Of a DNA stretch of 64,000 nucleotides, positions 43,406 to 51,265 are shown one piece after another. The DNA comes from Morganella sibonii (GTDB lineage Bacteria; Pseudomonadota; Gammaproteobacteria; Enterobacterales; Enterobacteriaceae), in the NCBI RefSeq assembly GCF_040560245.1, contig NZ_JAKMWP010000010.1, one strand, 5' to 3'. The notes beneath the pieces were generated by a model that was not told the DNA's origin, ran no database searches, and saw only the letters and a program-made list of their open reading frames with translations. Numbering within the stretch: the first letter of the stretch is position 1; each line of letters starts with the position of its first letter. The position numbers were made by a program, and so were the translations under genes.

Positions 43406-43873
43406 ATGGATGACAGTATTAACGCAGATATAAAATCACTTGTTGAACATATTTTTTCGTCTCTGGAAAACGGGGCATTTTCTGATATATTCAAACAGGA
43501 TAAAGGCCATGATTTCAGCAATGTTTATTCTTTAGCCTGTGATTATTATGATAAAGGCCTTATTGAGCAGGCAGAAAAAATTTTCAGATCTCTGTGCTTA
43601 TATGATTTTAGTAATATTAATTATTTGCTGGGCCTGGCAGCAGTAAAACAAGTTCAGAAACAATATAAGAAAGCTATTAACCTTTACTCACTGGCGATTA
43701 GTCTGGATGAAAATAATGCATCTTCCTGGTTTTATATAGGCCAGAGTTACTTATTTTCTGGTGAGAAAAACTTAGCAATTTCCAGTTTCAGACAGTGTGT
43801 ATCAATAACATGCAATGATAATGAAAGAGAACAATCATTAGATTATATATCAATGCTGGAGGGTAGTTCATGA
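43406..43873 (+). CDS. sicA: class II translocator chaperone (SicA/IpgC-like, TPR)
   Basis: The product has 155 residues (SicA 165, IpgC 155), with an AAGGAGAG ribosome site. Three tetratricopeptide repeats (about 38-140) are visible, e.g. VYSLACDYYDKGLIEQAEKIFRSLCLYD and SWFYIGQSYLFSGEKNLAISSFRQCV. The family keeps SipB/SipC-type translocators apart before secretion and, when freed, acts as coactivator of InvF/MxiE. It is adjacent to the translocator genes. The coding sequence is clearly more AT-rich than that of the export-apparatus genes. Confidence 0.9.
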   Translation: MDDSINADIKSLVEHIFSSLENGAFSDIFKQDKGHDFSNVYSLACDYYDKGLIEQAEKIFRSLCLYDFSNINYLLGLAAVKQVQKQYKKAINLYSLAISLDENNASSWFYIGQSYLFSGEKNLAISSFRQCVSITCNDNEREQSLDYISMLEGSS

Positions 43874-45171
43874 GTATAAATAACTATTATAATCTTTCTT
43901 CCGGCATATCAGCGGCTGAAAATAAAATCGGCTCCAAAGAATATGAAACCCTTGATATGGTAGCTTCTGATGTATCGGGTGTTATAGTTGATAGCAGTAT
44001 ATTGACTTTTTTTTATAACGAATTGTGTGAAATAAACTCAGCTTTGTCAGATTCAATGATAACAGAGGAAAAAGCATTAATAGAATTAGATAAATATAAT
44101 AGGATAATAAGTATTGACCATGTTAAAAATGCTCTTCTGGCCACTGAAAATAAACTTGCAGATAAAGTAAAGGATGTTCAGGGGAGTATTGAATATTTTT
44201 TCATGAAAAAAGAAATGGTTACATTTGGATATTTTGTCGAAAAAATGGATGTTGCATCTAAGTATGGTCATAATATAAGTGTAAGGTGTTATCGTGATGG
44301 TTTTAGTCAGTATACTGAATTTTATAAATCATTAACAAAATTATTAAGTTCATATGGTGAATACTCCAGAGGTGTCATTGATGACGGAAAAAAGACAAAA
44401 TTCAGACAAAATTTATTTTATCATGATCTACATTTAGCATTAATGAAATATTATCCGGTTACAGGGGACTTAAAAAATAGTGATGGAAAAGATTGCTCAA
44501 TCTATAAAGGACGATTTGAAATAGATACCAAAAATGGAATTGATGATTGTTCAGTATATGTTGATGGTGAATTAATTGATTCCGGCATTAACTATAATGA
44601 TGCTATAAAAAAAATGGAGTATTTTTTTTCTGTTATGAAGAGACCTGTATCCGGAACTCAGGTTATTAAAAAAATAAATACAGAAACAGATAGTAACGGT
44701 AAATTAGTCAAGGTAGTCGGTTCAGCTGATGTTATAGCTATACCTGAAGCATTATTCAGGTGGCTTGATATATTTGTAAAAAATGAAAATTATGATGAAA
44801 TAAACTCTAATTTTGATATTTCACTTGAAAAATTAAAGGAGTTTAATTTAATTGATGATGATTATTCATCAGTGTCTTCTTTGTATAAAAATACATTAGA
44901 AAAAATCAGTGAGACATTCAATGACAAATTAAAGTCAAGTTATTTTGAAAAAGCAAAGTCCGGAATAAATGAAGAATGGGAATTGGATCATGGAAAGATT
45001 AACTCATATAATACCATTATGGATGGAATTAAAAAAGAACTCCAGATGACGCTTGATGAATTTTCTCAGAGATATAATACGATTAATAGTAACTATGATA
45101 ATATGCTCAGAGTAATTACCACAATGATTAGTGAATTAACTCAGGAGTTAAAGGGTTTTTTGCGTATTTAA
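43870..45171 (+). CDS. sipD: type III secretion needle-tip protein (SipD/IpaD-like), enlarged
   Basis: The product has 433 residues, about 90-100 longer than SipD (343) or IpaD (332), and overlaps sicA by 4 bp. It has no signal peptide. A long central helix pair and the C-terminal helix QRYNTINSNYDNMLRVITTMISELTQELKGFL are like the IpaD/SipD/BipD coiled coil that packs on the needle. The extra length is in the middle (about 200-300). It would cap the needle and sense host contact. The gene is very AT-rich. The order sicA-tip-translocators differs from Salmonella and Shigella, where the tip gene comes after the translocators. Confidence 0.75.
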   Translation: MSINNYYNLSSGISAAENKIGSKEYETLDMVASDVSGVIVDSSILTFFYNELCEINSALSDSMITEEKALIELDKYNRIISIDHVKNALLATENKLADKVKDVQGSIEYFFMKKEMVTFGYFVEKMDVASKYGHNISVRCYRDGFSQYTEFYKSLTKLLSSYGEYSRGVIDDGKKTKFRQNLFYHDLHLALMKYYPVTGDLKNSDGKDCSIYKGRFEIDTKNGIDDCSVYVDGELIDSGINYNDAIKKMEYFFSVMKRPVSGTQVIKKINTETDSNGKLVKVVGSADVIAIPEALFRWLDIFVKNENYDEINSNFDISLEKLKEFNLIDDDYSSVSSLYKNTLEKISETFNDKLKSSYFEKAKSGINEEWELDHGKINSYNTIMDGIKKELQMTLDEFSQRYNTINSNYDNMLRVITTMISELTQELKGFLRI

Positions 45172-45186
45172 AATAAGGGTGAATAC

Positions 45187-46974
45187 ATGGATGTATCAGG
45201 AATTAAAACAGCACAATTAACTGTTACGGGTGCTTTAGCAGGGGAGATTGATGAAGCCGGGAAAAGTAAAGTCGCTAACCAACAGGAAGATATCTCTCAT
45301 TCTGGAAAAATCATTGAAGAGCTGGGTGAAAAATATAACCGGGAAAAAACAAAAAAAACAAAGCCACAGCTCAATAGAAAACAGCATGATTATAAAATAT
45401 CAGAGAAAAAAATGTCAATCAGTGAACTGTTTTCATTGTTATCTGACAACCTTTCCGGTGAACAGGCTAAAAATTCAAATATAAATAAAGTCATTGGCAA
45501 TAATATAATGAAAAATATTTTGTCAGCACAGGATGAATTTGATTTTACTAAAAGCATTAGTCAATATTCTGATGTTCTTCTTGGTTGTGCTGATGAGTTA
45601 TCAGAGTATTATTTTTCTGTCATTAATAACCGTGATGAGATATCTGATAGCATCAGATTATTCTTTGCGGAAGATAAGAATATAAAAATAAATAACAAGG
45701 ATGAGTTTTATTATTTTTTTAACAGAAAGCTGGGGGTTGATATTATCCTGAAAAGTCTTTCGGAAAAAGGTGGTGATTCCGGAGATAAAATAGCACTGCT
45801 GGAAAAATTACTGAATGACATTATTAGTCTTCCTAAAATAAAAGATCAGATGTGGGTAATAGAGCCTCAGAAATTAGCGTTGCTGACATCAGAGTTAAAT
45901 ACGCTGAATACTACGGCCGGGATTCTGACATCGGCGAAAGAGTGCCTGTCAGCAGCACAGTCGCTGATCAGTATGAATAACAAAAATACAGTTGAGTATA
46001 ATAATTCACTCGCAGTACTGATGGGGAAGCTTGCTGATTTACGTGACCAAATAGCGCAGAAAAAACTGGAAAATGATCGTGAACTGGCACAGCTTCAGCA
46101 GTTAGCATTACAGGTAAAAACAGACAAAGATGCAGCAGATATTGCAGAAAAAATAAAGAAAGCAGAACGTCTTCAGACTTTATTTAAGTGGCTGGGACCA
46201 TTGGTGACTGCAATTACGGCGATATTAACTGCCCTGACCGGCGGCTTATTATCACAAGTACTGGCTGCGGTTATTGTGATTATGACCATTGTCAGTGAAG
46301 TCGTAAAAGCGGCGGGTGGCCCTGATATTATGGCAAAAATTATGGAACCGGTAACCAAGCTGGTGGAAGTAATCCAAAAGTTTATTAAAAACATTGCCAT
46401 AGAAATAGCTAAAGGAGAGGAAAAATCACCGGAAGAACTGAAAAAACTGGAAAAAACCATGGAAATAGTCGGTATGGTGCTGGCCGTTGTTGTGGTATTG
46501 GCATTATTAATCGTGGCTGCTTCAGCAGGAGGAGCAATTGCGGGGAAAATCGGGACTAAAATTACATCAGAAGCATTTTTAGCGAAAGTGGCGGTTAAAT
46601 TTTCATCAGAATCAATTGTGGGTAAAATAATAGCTAAGATTTCATCAAAAGAAGTAATGCAGGCAGTAATGAACCGTGCTTTTGCTCAGGTACAGACCAT
46701 GCTGATTGCCATAACGACGACATCAACAATTGTAAACAGTGCCAGCTCTGTGACAAATGGCGTGTTACAGGCCGATATTACCCGTCTGCGTGCAGATATG
46801 GATATGGATTTGGTATTAATGGACAGAATAACGGAACTCATAACTCAGATAATGGCCGCATTTTCTGAATCACAAAAGGATCTGATTGCGCTGAACGAAA
46901 AAATAAGTAAGTGCGGAAATGAATCTTTTCAGCGAATAAAGTCAATGTTACAGCAGGGACTGCTGGCGGTTTAG
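45187..46974 (+). CDS. sipB: type III secretion translocator (SipB/IpaB-like)
   Basis: The product has 595 residues (SipB 593, IpaB 580). N-terminal coiled coil (about 230-330) with LRDQIAQKKLENDRELAQLQQLALQ is followed by two hydrophobic segments (about 338-380 and 422-450), the known membrane-inserting pair of this family, and a C-terminal amphipathic region. It forms the pore in the host membrane with the SipC-type partner. It starts 15 bp after the tip gene. Chaperoned by the SicA-like protein at 43406. Confidence 0.92.
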   Translation: MDVSGIKTAQLTVTGALAGEIDEAGKSKVANQQEDISHSGKIIEELGEKYNREKTKKTKPQLNRKQHDYKISEKKMSISELFSLLSDNLSGEQAKNSNINKVIGNNIMKNILSAQDEFDFTKSISQYSDVLLGCADELSEYYFSVINNRDEISDSIRLFFAEDKNIKINNKDEFYYFFNRKLGVDIILKSLSEKGGDSGDKIALLEKLLNDIISLPKIKDQMWVIEPQKLALLTSELNTLNTTAGILTSAKECLSAAQSLISMNNKNTVEYNNSLAVLMGKLADLRDQIAQKKLENDRELAQLQQLALQVKTDKDAADIAEKIKKAERLQTLFKWLGPLVTAITAILTALTGGLLSQVLAAVIVIMTIVSEVVKAAGGPDIMAKIMEPVTKLVEVIQKFIKNIAIEIAKGEEKSPEELKKLEKTMEIVGMVLAVVVVLALLIVAASAGGAIAGKIGTKITSEAFLAKVAVKFSSESIVGKIIAKISSKEVMQAVMNRAFAQVQTMLIAITTTSTIVNSASSVTNGVLQADITRLRADMDMDLVLMDRITELITQIMAAFSESQKDLIALNEKISKCGNESFQRIKSMLQQGLLAV

Positions 46975-46989
46975 TTTATAAAGGAAATT

Positions 46990-47748
46990 GTGATGAATAT
47001 TACGGGTAATAGCAGTACACAAACTGCCGGTTATATACCGGAGAACGACGTTATACAGAAAAAAACGGTATTACCGGATAATACTGTTAATCAGGAGATC
47101 GTCAGATTAGTGGCTGAGAATCAGTATTCTCAGAAAAATGCGGTCACCGGTAAAACGGCGGAAGAGATCATCAGGCCATTTTCACATCATGTCATACCTT
47201 CGTTATTATCCGATTATGATAATAAACGAATGAGTGCCGTGATTGAGTTATGTAACGTGTTGCTGCTCGATGCTGTTAACCAGCAGGAACGACGGGATAC
47301 ATTAGAAAAGCTGGCTATGAAGCAGGCAACACAATTAAAAGAGCTGAAATATCAGGAGGCAGATTATCAGATAGCTGCGGCCGTTACCGGGGCTGTTATA
47401 GCTGTGACGGTTGCGGTTACCGGCGCATCTATGGCAATTACCGCGATTAATCCGGCTAATCCGGCTGTATTAACGGCGCGCGGTATTGCCGGACAGGCAA
47501 TATCCGGTTTGTCACAGACGCTCGGACAGCTGGGTTCTCAGCCTCTTATGGCGATGGGAACACGGACGCAGGGAGACGGCGAGGTTGTTCGTGCTTTGAA
47601 AGATATTCTTATCAGTACCATGTCTGTACATAATAAAGTGTCAGATGACCAGAAAGCCTTGCAGAAAAAACTGCTGGAAATGTTGATCAGTGAATTTGAG
47701 AACCGAAAGAATACGACGCAGAATCTGATTAATAATATGAAGGGATAG
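46990..47748 (+). CDS. sipC: type III secretion translocator (SipC/IpaC-like), short form
   Basis: The product has 252 residues; SipC has 409 and IpaC 363. One long hydrophobic segment (about 127-155, YQIAAAVTGAVIAVTVAVTGASMAITA) sits in the middle, as in IpaC. Its C-terminal region contains ALQKKLLEMLISEFENRKNTTQNLINNMKG. It directly follows the sipB-like gene and precedes a terminator. The missing length is in the segments that in SipC/IpaC act on host actin, so this protein may be only a pore component. That last point is inference. Confidence 0.8.
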   Translation: MMNITGNSSTQTAGYIPENDVIQKKTVLPDNTVNQEIVRLVAENQYSQKNAVTGKTAEEIIRPFSHHVIPSLLSDYDNKRMSAVIELCNVLLLDAVNQQERRDTLEKLAMKQATQLKELKYQEADYQIAAAVTGAVIAVTVAVTGASMAITAINPANPAVLTARGIAGQAISGLSQTLGQLGSQPLMAMGTRTQGDGEVVRALKDILISTMSVHNKVSDDQKALQKKLLEMLISEFENRKNTTQNLINNMKG

Positions 47749-47769
47749 TTTTTCACTCCTTCCATGAAT

Positions 47770-47799
47770 CAAAGCCGCTTCCGACAGCGGCTTTTTTCT
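47770..47799 (+). terminator. terminator closing the type III secretion cluster
   Basis: The arms AAGCCGCT (47772-47779) and AGCGGCTT (47786-47793) are followed by a T-run. It lies 21 bp after the sipC-like stop and marks the right end of the secretion genes. Confidence 0.9.
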
Positions 47800-47882
47800 T
47801 TATTTTTTCTCATCATGAAGAAAATTCATCTTGTTTTGCCACTTCCGTTTTGATCTCTGCGGTGAATATCGGTATAAAAAAG

Positions 47883-47906
47883 GAATGTCTAAACGTCTGG
47901 ATGTCT
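47883..47906 (+). promoter_or_regulatory. three tandem met boxes (MetJ operator) upstream of metY
   Basis: Three consecutive octamers, GAATGTCT, AAACGTCT and GGATGTCT, match the met box AGACGTCT at 5, 7 and 6 of 8 bases. MetJ binds such arrays cooperatively with S-adenosylmethionine and represses. The array is 38 bp upstream of the metY-like start. Confidence 0.75.
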
Positions 47907-47943
47907 AAATAATAATATTCACCTGTGCGGTAAGGAAGAACAC

Positions 47944-49218
47944 ATGAAACTTGAAACGCTCTCTGTCCATGCCGGTTATTCACCGGATCCGACCACCAAA
48001 TCTGTCGCGGTTCCTATCTATCAGACTACCTCCTATGCCTTTGATGACACGCAGCACGGCGCGGATCTGTTTGATCTGAAAGTCGCGGGGAATATCTACT
48101 CACGCATCATGAACCCGACCAATGATGTGCTGGAGCTGCGCGTGGCAGCACTGGAGGGCGGCATTGCCGGGCTGGCGGTGGCATCGGGCATGGCGGCGAT
48201 CACTTATGCTATCCAGACGCTGGCCGGGGTCGGTGACAATATTATCAGTGTCTCCAAACTCTATGGCGGCACGTATAATTTGTTTGCGCATAATTTTCCG
48301 CGCATCGGCATCGACGTCCGTTTTGCCGATCATGATGACTTCGCACAGCTGGAATCGCTGATTGATAACAATACCAAAGCGGTTTTCTGTGAAACCATTT
48401 CCAACCCGGCAGGGCATATCGCGGATATTGAAAAACTGGCAGAGATAGCACACCGTCACGGCGTTCCGCTGATTGTGGATAACACCGTTGCCTCTCCGGC
48501 ACTGTGCCGCCCGATTGAGTTTGGTGCGGATATCGTGGTGCATTCACTGACCAAATATATCGGCGGACACGGCTCATCACTCGGCGGAATTGTTATCGAC
48601 TCCGGAAAATTTCCGTGGCAGGAACATGCAGATCGCTTTGCGGTGCTGAATACTCCGGACCCCTCTTATCACGGTGTGAACTACAGCGAACACTTCGGTG
48701 CAGCGGCCTTTATCGCCCGCTGCCGTGTGGCGCCGCTGCGTAATACCGGTGCGGCATTATCGCCGTTTAACAGTTTCCTGATTTTGCAGGGACTGGAAAC
48801 ACTGGCGCTGCGCATGGAGCGCCATACTGAAAATGCTCTGCGTGTTGCGGAATATCTGCAACAGCATCCGCAGGTGGCCTGGGTGAAATATGCCGGGCTG
48901 GCGGATAGCCCGGAGCATGCATTGGCGAAGAAGTATGTGCAGGGCACCCCGGCATCCATTATGTCTTTCGGTATCAAAGGGGGCGCAGAGGCGGGTGCGA
49001 AGTTTATCGATGCCCTGAAATTGATCGTCCGTCTGGTCAATATCGGTGATGCGAAATCCCTGGCCTGCCATCCGGCCACCACCACTCACCGTCAGCTGAA
49101 TGAAGCCGAACTGGCCCGTGCCGGGGTATCACAGGATATGATCCGGTTATCCGTTGGTATCGAACACATTGATGACATCCTGGCGGATATCAGTGCGGCA
49201 CTGGACAGTGCGAAATAA
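47944..49218 (+). CDS. metY: O-acetylhomoserine sulfhydrylase-type PLP enzyme (MetY family)
   Basis: The product has 424 residues, Cys/Met-metabolism PLP enzyme family. PLP lysine is K204 in HSLTKYIGGHG; the catalytic Tyr is in KLYGGTYNLF (Y107); the YSRIMNPT motif binds the cofactor phosphate. Length and the internal insertions fit MetY-type O-acetylhomoserine sulfhydrylases (homocysteine from O-acetylhomoserine plus sulfide) rather than the shorter MetB/MetC. Related enzymes include methionine gamma-lyase, so the substrate is not fully certain. It is preceded by three met boxes and followed by a methionine-binding lipoprotein gene, which supports a methionine role. Confidence 0.85.
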   Translation: MKLETLSVHAGYSPDPTTKSVAVPIYQTTSYAFDDTQHGADLFDLKVAGNIYSRIMNPTNDVLELRVAALEGGIAGLAVASGMAAITYAIQTLAGVGDNIISVSKLYGGTYNLFAHNFPRIGIDVRFADHDDFAQLESLIDNNTKAVFCETISNPAGHIADIEKLAEIAHRHGVPLIVDNTVASPALCRPIEFGADIVVHSLTKYIGGHGSSLGGIVIDSGKFPWQEHADRFAVLNTPDPSYHGVNYSEHFGAAAFIARCRVAPLRNTGAALSPFNSFLILQGLETLALRMERHTENALRVAEYLQQHPQVAWVKYAGLADSPEHALAKKYVQGTPASIMSFGIKGGAEAGAKFIDALKLIVRLVNIGDAKSLACHPATTTHRQLNEAELARAGVSQDMIRLSVGIEHIDDILADISAALDSAK

Positions 49219-49267
49219 TATTATTAGTCAATAAAATATAACCATAACAATATGTTCCGGAGATAGT

Positions 49268-50071
49268 ATGAGAAAAATTATTGTATCGGCACTGCTCGCC
49301 TGCACCACACTGCTGGCAGTGTCCTGCTCGCAAAATGATGATGAAAAACCACTGAAAGTAGCGATTAACACCGGGCCGGATCAGGCTATCTGGGATGAAG
49401 TGGTTAAAGTCGCCAAAGAGAAGCAGGGGCTGGATATTGAAGTTATCGCTTTCAATGACTATGTCCTGCCGAATGAAGCGCTGCGCAACAATGATGTGGA
49501 TGCCAATGCATTCCAGACCGTGCCGTACTATGAAGCGCAAAGCAAAGAGCGCGGCTATCAGTTTGAAGTGATCGGCAAAACCTTTATCTTCCCGATAGCG
49601 GCATACTCGAAAAAAATCAAATCCGCAGCCGAACTGCCGGACGGTGCAACCGTCGCCATCTCCAATGAAGCCACCACACTCGGCCGCAGCCTGCTGCTGT
49701 TGCAGGCTCAGGGGCTGATTAAACTGAAAGACGGCGTCGGTTATCTGCCGACGACACTGGATATCATTGAAAATCCGAAGAAACTGAAGTTTGCGGAAAT
49801 AGATACCCCGCAACTGACCCGCACCCTGGATGATCCGGATGTGTATCTCTCCGTTATCAACAATAACTTCTCATCTCAGGTCGGATTATCCGCTGCCCGT
49901 GACGGTCTGTTTATGGAAGGAGCCGATTCCCCGTATGTGAACCTGATCGTGGTCAGAGCGGCAGATAAAGACAATGAGAAACTGAAAAAACTGGTCGCGG
50001 CATTCCAGAGTGATGAGGTTCTGAAAAAGGCCGATGAGGTTTATAAGGGCGATGCTGTCCGGGCCTGGTAA
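49268..50071 (+). CDS. metQ: methionine-binding lipoprotein of the MetQ/NlpA family
   Basis: The product has 267 residues. The lipoprotein signal ends in LAVSC (acylated Cys20). The solute-binding fold shows VAINTGPDQAIWDEV, DVDANAFQTVPYYEAQ and GATVAISNEATTLGRSLLLLQAQGLI, all typical of MetQ/NlpA. It binds methionine in the periplasm for the MetNI ABC importer; no metN or metI is adjacent, so it may be an extra or orphan binding protein. It lies 49 bp after metY on the same strand and is probably under the same MetJ control. Confidence 0.9.
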   Translation: MRKIIVSALLACTTLLAVSCSQNDDEKPLKVAINTGPDQAIWDEVVKVAKEKQGLDIEVIAFNDYVLPNEALRNNDVDANAFQTVPYYEAQSKERGYQFEVIGKTFIFPIAAYSKKIKSAAELPDGATVAISNEATTLGRSLLLLQAQGLIKLKDGVGYLPTTLDIIENPKKLKFAEIDTPQLTRTLDDPDVYLSVINNNFSSQVGLSAARDGLFMEGADSPYVNLIVVRAADKDNEKLKKLVAAFQSDEVLKKADEVYKGDAVRAW

Positions 50072-50515
50072 ATACGCGTCATCCTTCCGCCCATAGCTTC
50101 GTTGGCTTCGTTCGTCCATCCGGGTCACATACTGATGTATGCTCCCCGGATGTCCTTACTTTGCCGCCTGGCTCTGAACGAAATGATTTAACGTATACGC
50201 GTCATCCTTCCGTCCATAGCTTCGTTGGCTTCGTTCGTCCATCCGGGTCACATACTGATGTATGCTCCCCGGATGTCCTTACTTTGCCGCCTTGCTCTGA
50301 ACAGAATGATTTAACGTATTGAGAGCCGGGGCACAGGTGACGGGCAAAGAAAACAGAAAGCATGCGGGCCATGGATGGCGAGCCTGAGCGTATACGCGTC
50401 ATCCTTCCGTCCATAGCGGCGTTGGCCGCACTCAGGGGCACGGGTCACATACTGGTGTATGCTCCCCGTGCCCCTTCACTTGCCGTCTTGCTCTGAACAG
50501 AATGATTTAGCGTAT
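50072..50515. repeat. three copies of a ~122-bp palindromic repeat element
   Basis: Copies lie at about 50072-50193, 50194-50319 and 50391-50515. Each has a CGCGTCATCCTTCC start, a central hairpin and a GCTCTGAAC...ATGATTTAACG end. Copies 1 and 2 are nearly identical. In copy 3 the outer hairpin arms are changed on both sides (GGGGCACGGG with CCCCGTGCCCC instead of CATCCGGG with CCCCGGATG), so pairing is kept. No coding sequence is present. This looks like a member of the enterobacterial intergenic palindromic repeats (in the manner of ERIC or YPAL), clustered here between metQ and lemA. Confidence 0.85.
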
Positions 50516-50620
50516 TGAGATCTGCGGGCACCGTAATCCCCGGTTTTACTCTTTCATCCTTATCTTGAATCCCCGGCGGATTGCCTGAATAATAGTCGCC
50601 ACTGAGATAAGGAAAATACG

Positions 50621-51214
50621 ATGAAACAACTGATTATCGGATTACTGGGTGTGGTGGTACTGGTCGGCGTACTGATGGTGTCCAACTACAACAGCATCCA
50701 GACACAGGACGAAGCGGTAACCGCCTCCGCCTCTGAAATGCTCAACCAGTACAAACGCCGTGCTGACCTGATCCCGAACCTGGTGAAAACCGTACAGGCC
50801 TCTTCTGACTTTGAACGTCAGGTCTTACAGGATGTGGTCAATGCGCGGGCAAAAGTCGGGCAGATGAATATCAACGTCAGTGACCTGAGCGACCCGGCGC
50901 TGCTGGCTAAATTCCAGCAGGCACAGACTGAACTGGGTTCCTCGCTCTCCCGTCTGCTGGCGGTATCAGAACGCTATCCGGATCTGAAAAGTAACGCACT
51001 CTACAGCGACTTAATGGTACAGCTGGAAGGCAGTGAAAACCGGATCGCCGTTGCGCGCGGCCGTTATATCGAAAGCGTCCGTGAATACAACACCACTATC
51101 CGGAAATTCCCGGCAGTGATTATTGCAAATTATATGGGATACACCGCTAAGCCTAACTTCAGCGTCGAAAACGAAGCTGAAGTCACAACAGTACCGGATG
51201 TGCAATTCAAATAA
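50621..51214 (+). CDS. lemA: LemA family protein
   Basis: The product has 197 residues. A membrane segment at about 3-21 (uncleaved anchor) is followed by the LemA domain: YNSIQTQDEAVTASASEMLNQYKRRADLIPNLVKTV, then VARGRYIESVREYNTTIRKFPAVIIANYMGY. It is a coiled helical, probably periplasmic-facing inner-membrane protein. The biochemical role of LemA proteins is unknown. It usually sits beside a TPM-domain gene, which is not present here. Confidence 0.93.
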   Translation: MKQLIIGLLGVVVLVGVLMVSNYNSIQTQDEAVTASASEMLNQYKRRADLIPNLVKTVQASSDFERQVLQDVVNARAKVGQMNINVSDLSDPALLAKFQQAQTELGSSLSRLLAVSERYPDLKSNALYSDLMVQLEGSENRIAVARGRYIESVREYNTTIRKFPAVIIANYMGYTAKPNFSVENEAEVTTVPDVQFK

Positions 51215-51215
51215 A

Positions 51216-51248
51216 TAAAAAGGGATAACTGTTCAGTTATCCCTTTTC
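51216..51248. terminator. terminator between lemA and the convergent RND pump gene
   Basis: AAGGGATAACT (51220-51230) and AGTTATCCCTT (51235-51245) are perfect complements around GTTC, with A-run and T-run flanks. It serves both converging genes. Confidence 0.9.
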
Positions 51249-51265
51249 TGTATTAATCAGCCGGT

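Noticed and set aside
25307..47943. tRNA or attachment-site repeats bordering the secretion island
   Set aside because: No tRNA gene, integrase or matching direct repeat could be found by eye at either side, so a mechanism of entry is not claimed.
50072..50515. Insertion sequence or miniature transposon
   Set aside because: No transposase frame, terminal repeats or target duplication were seen; the features fit an intergenic palindromic repeat instead.
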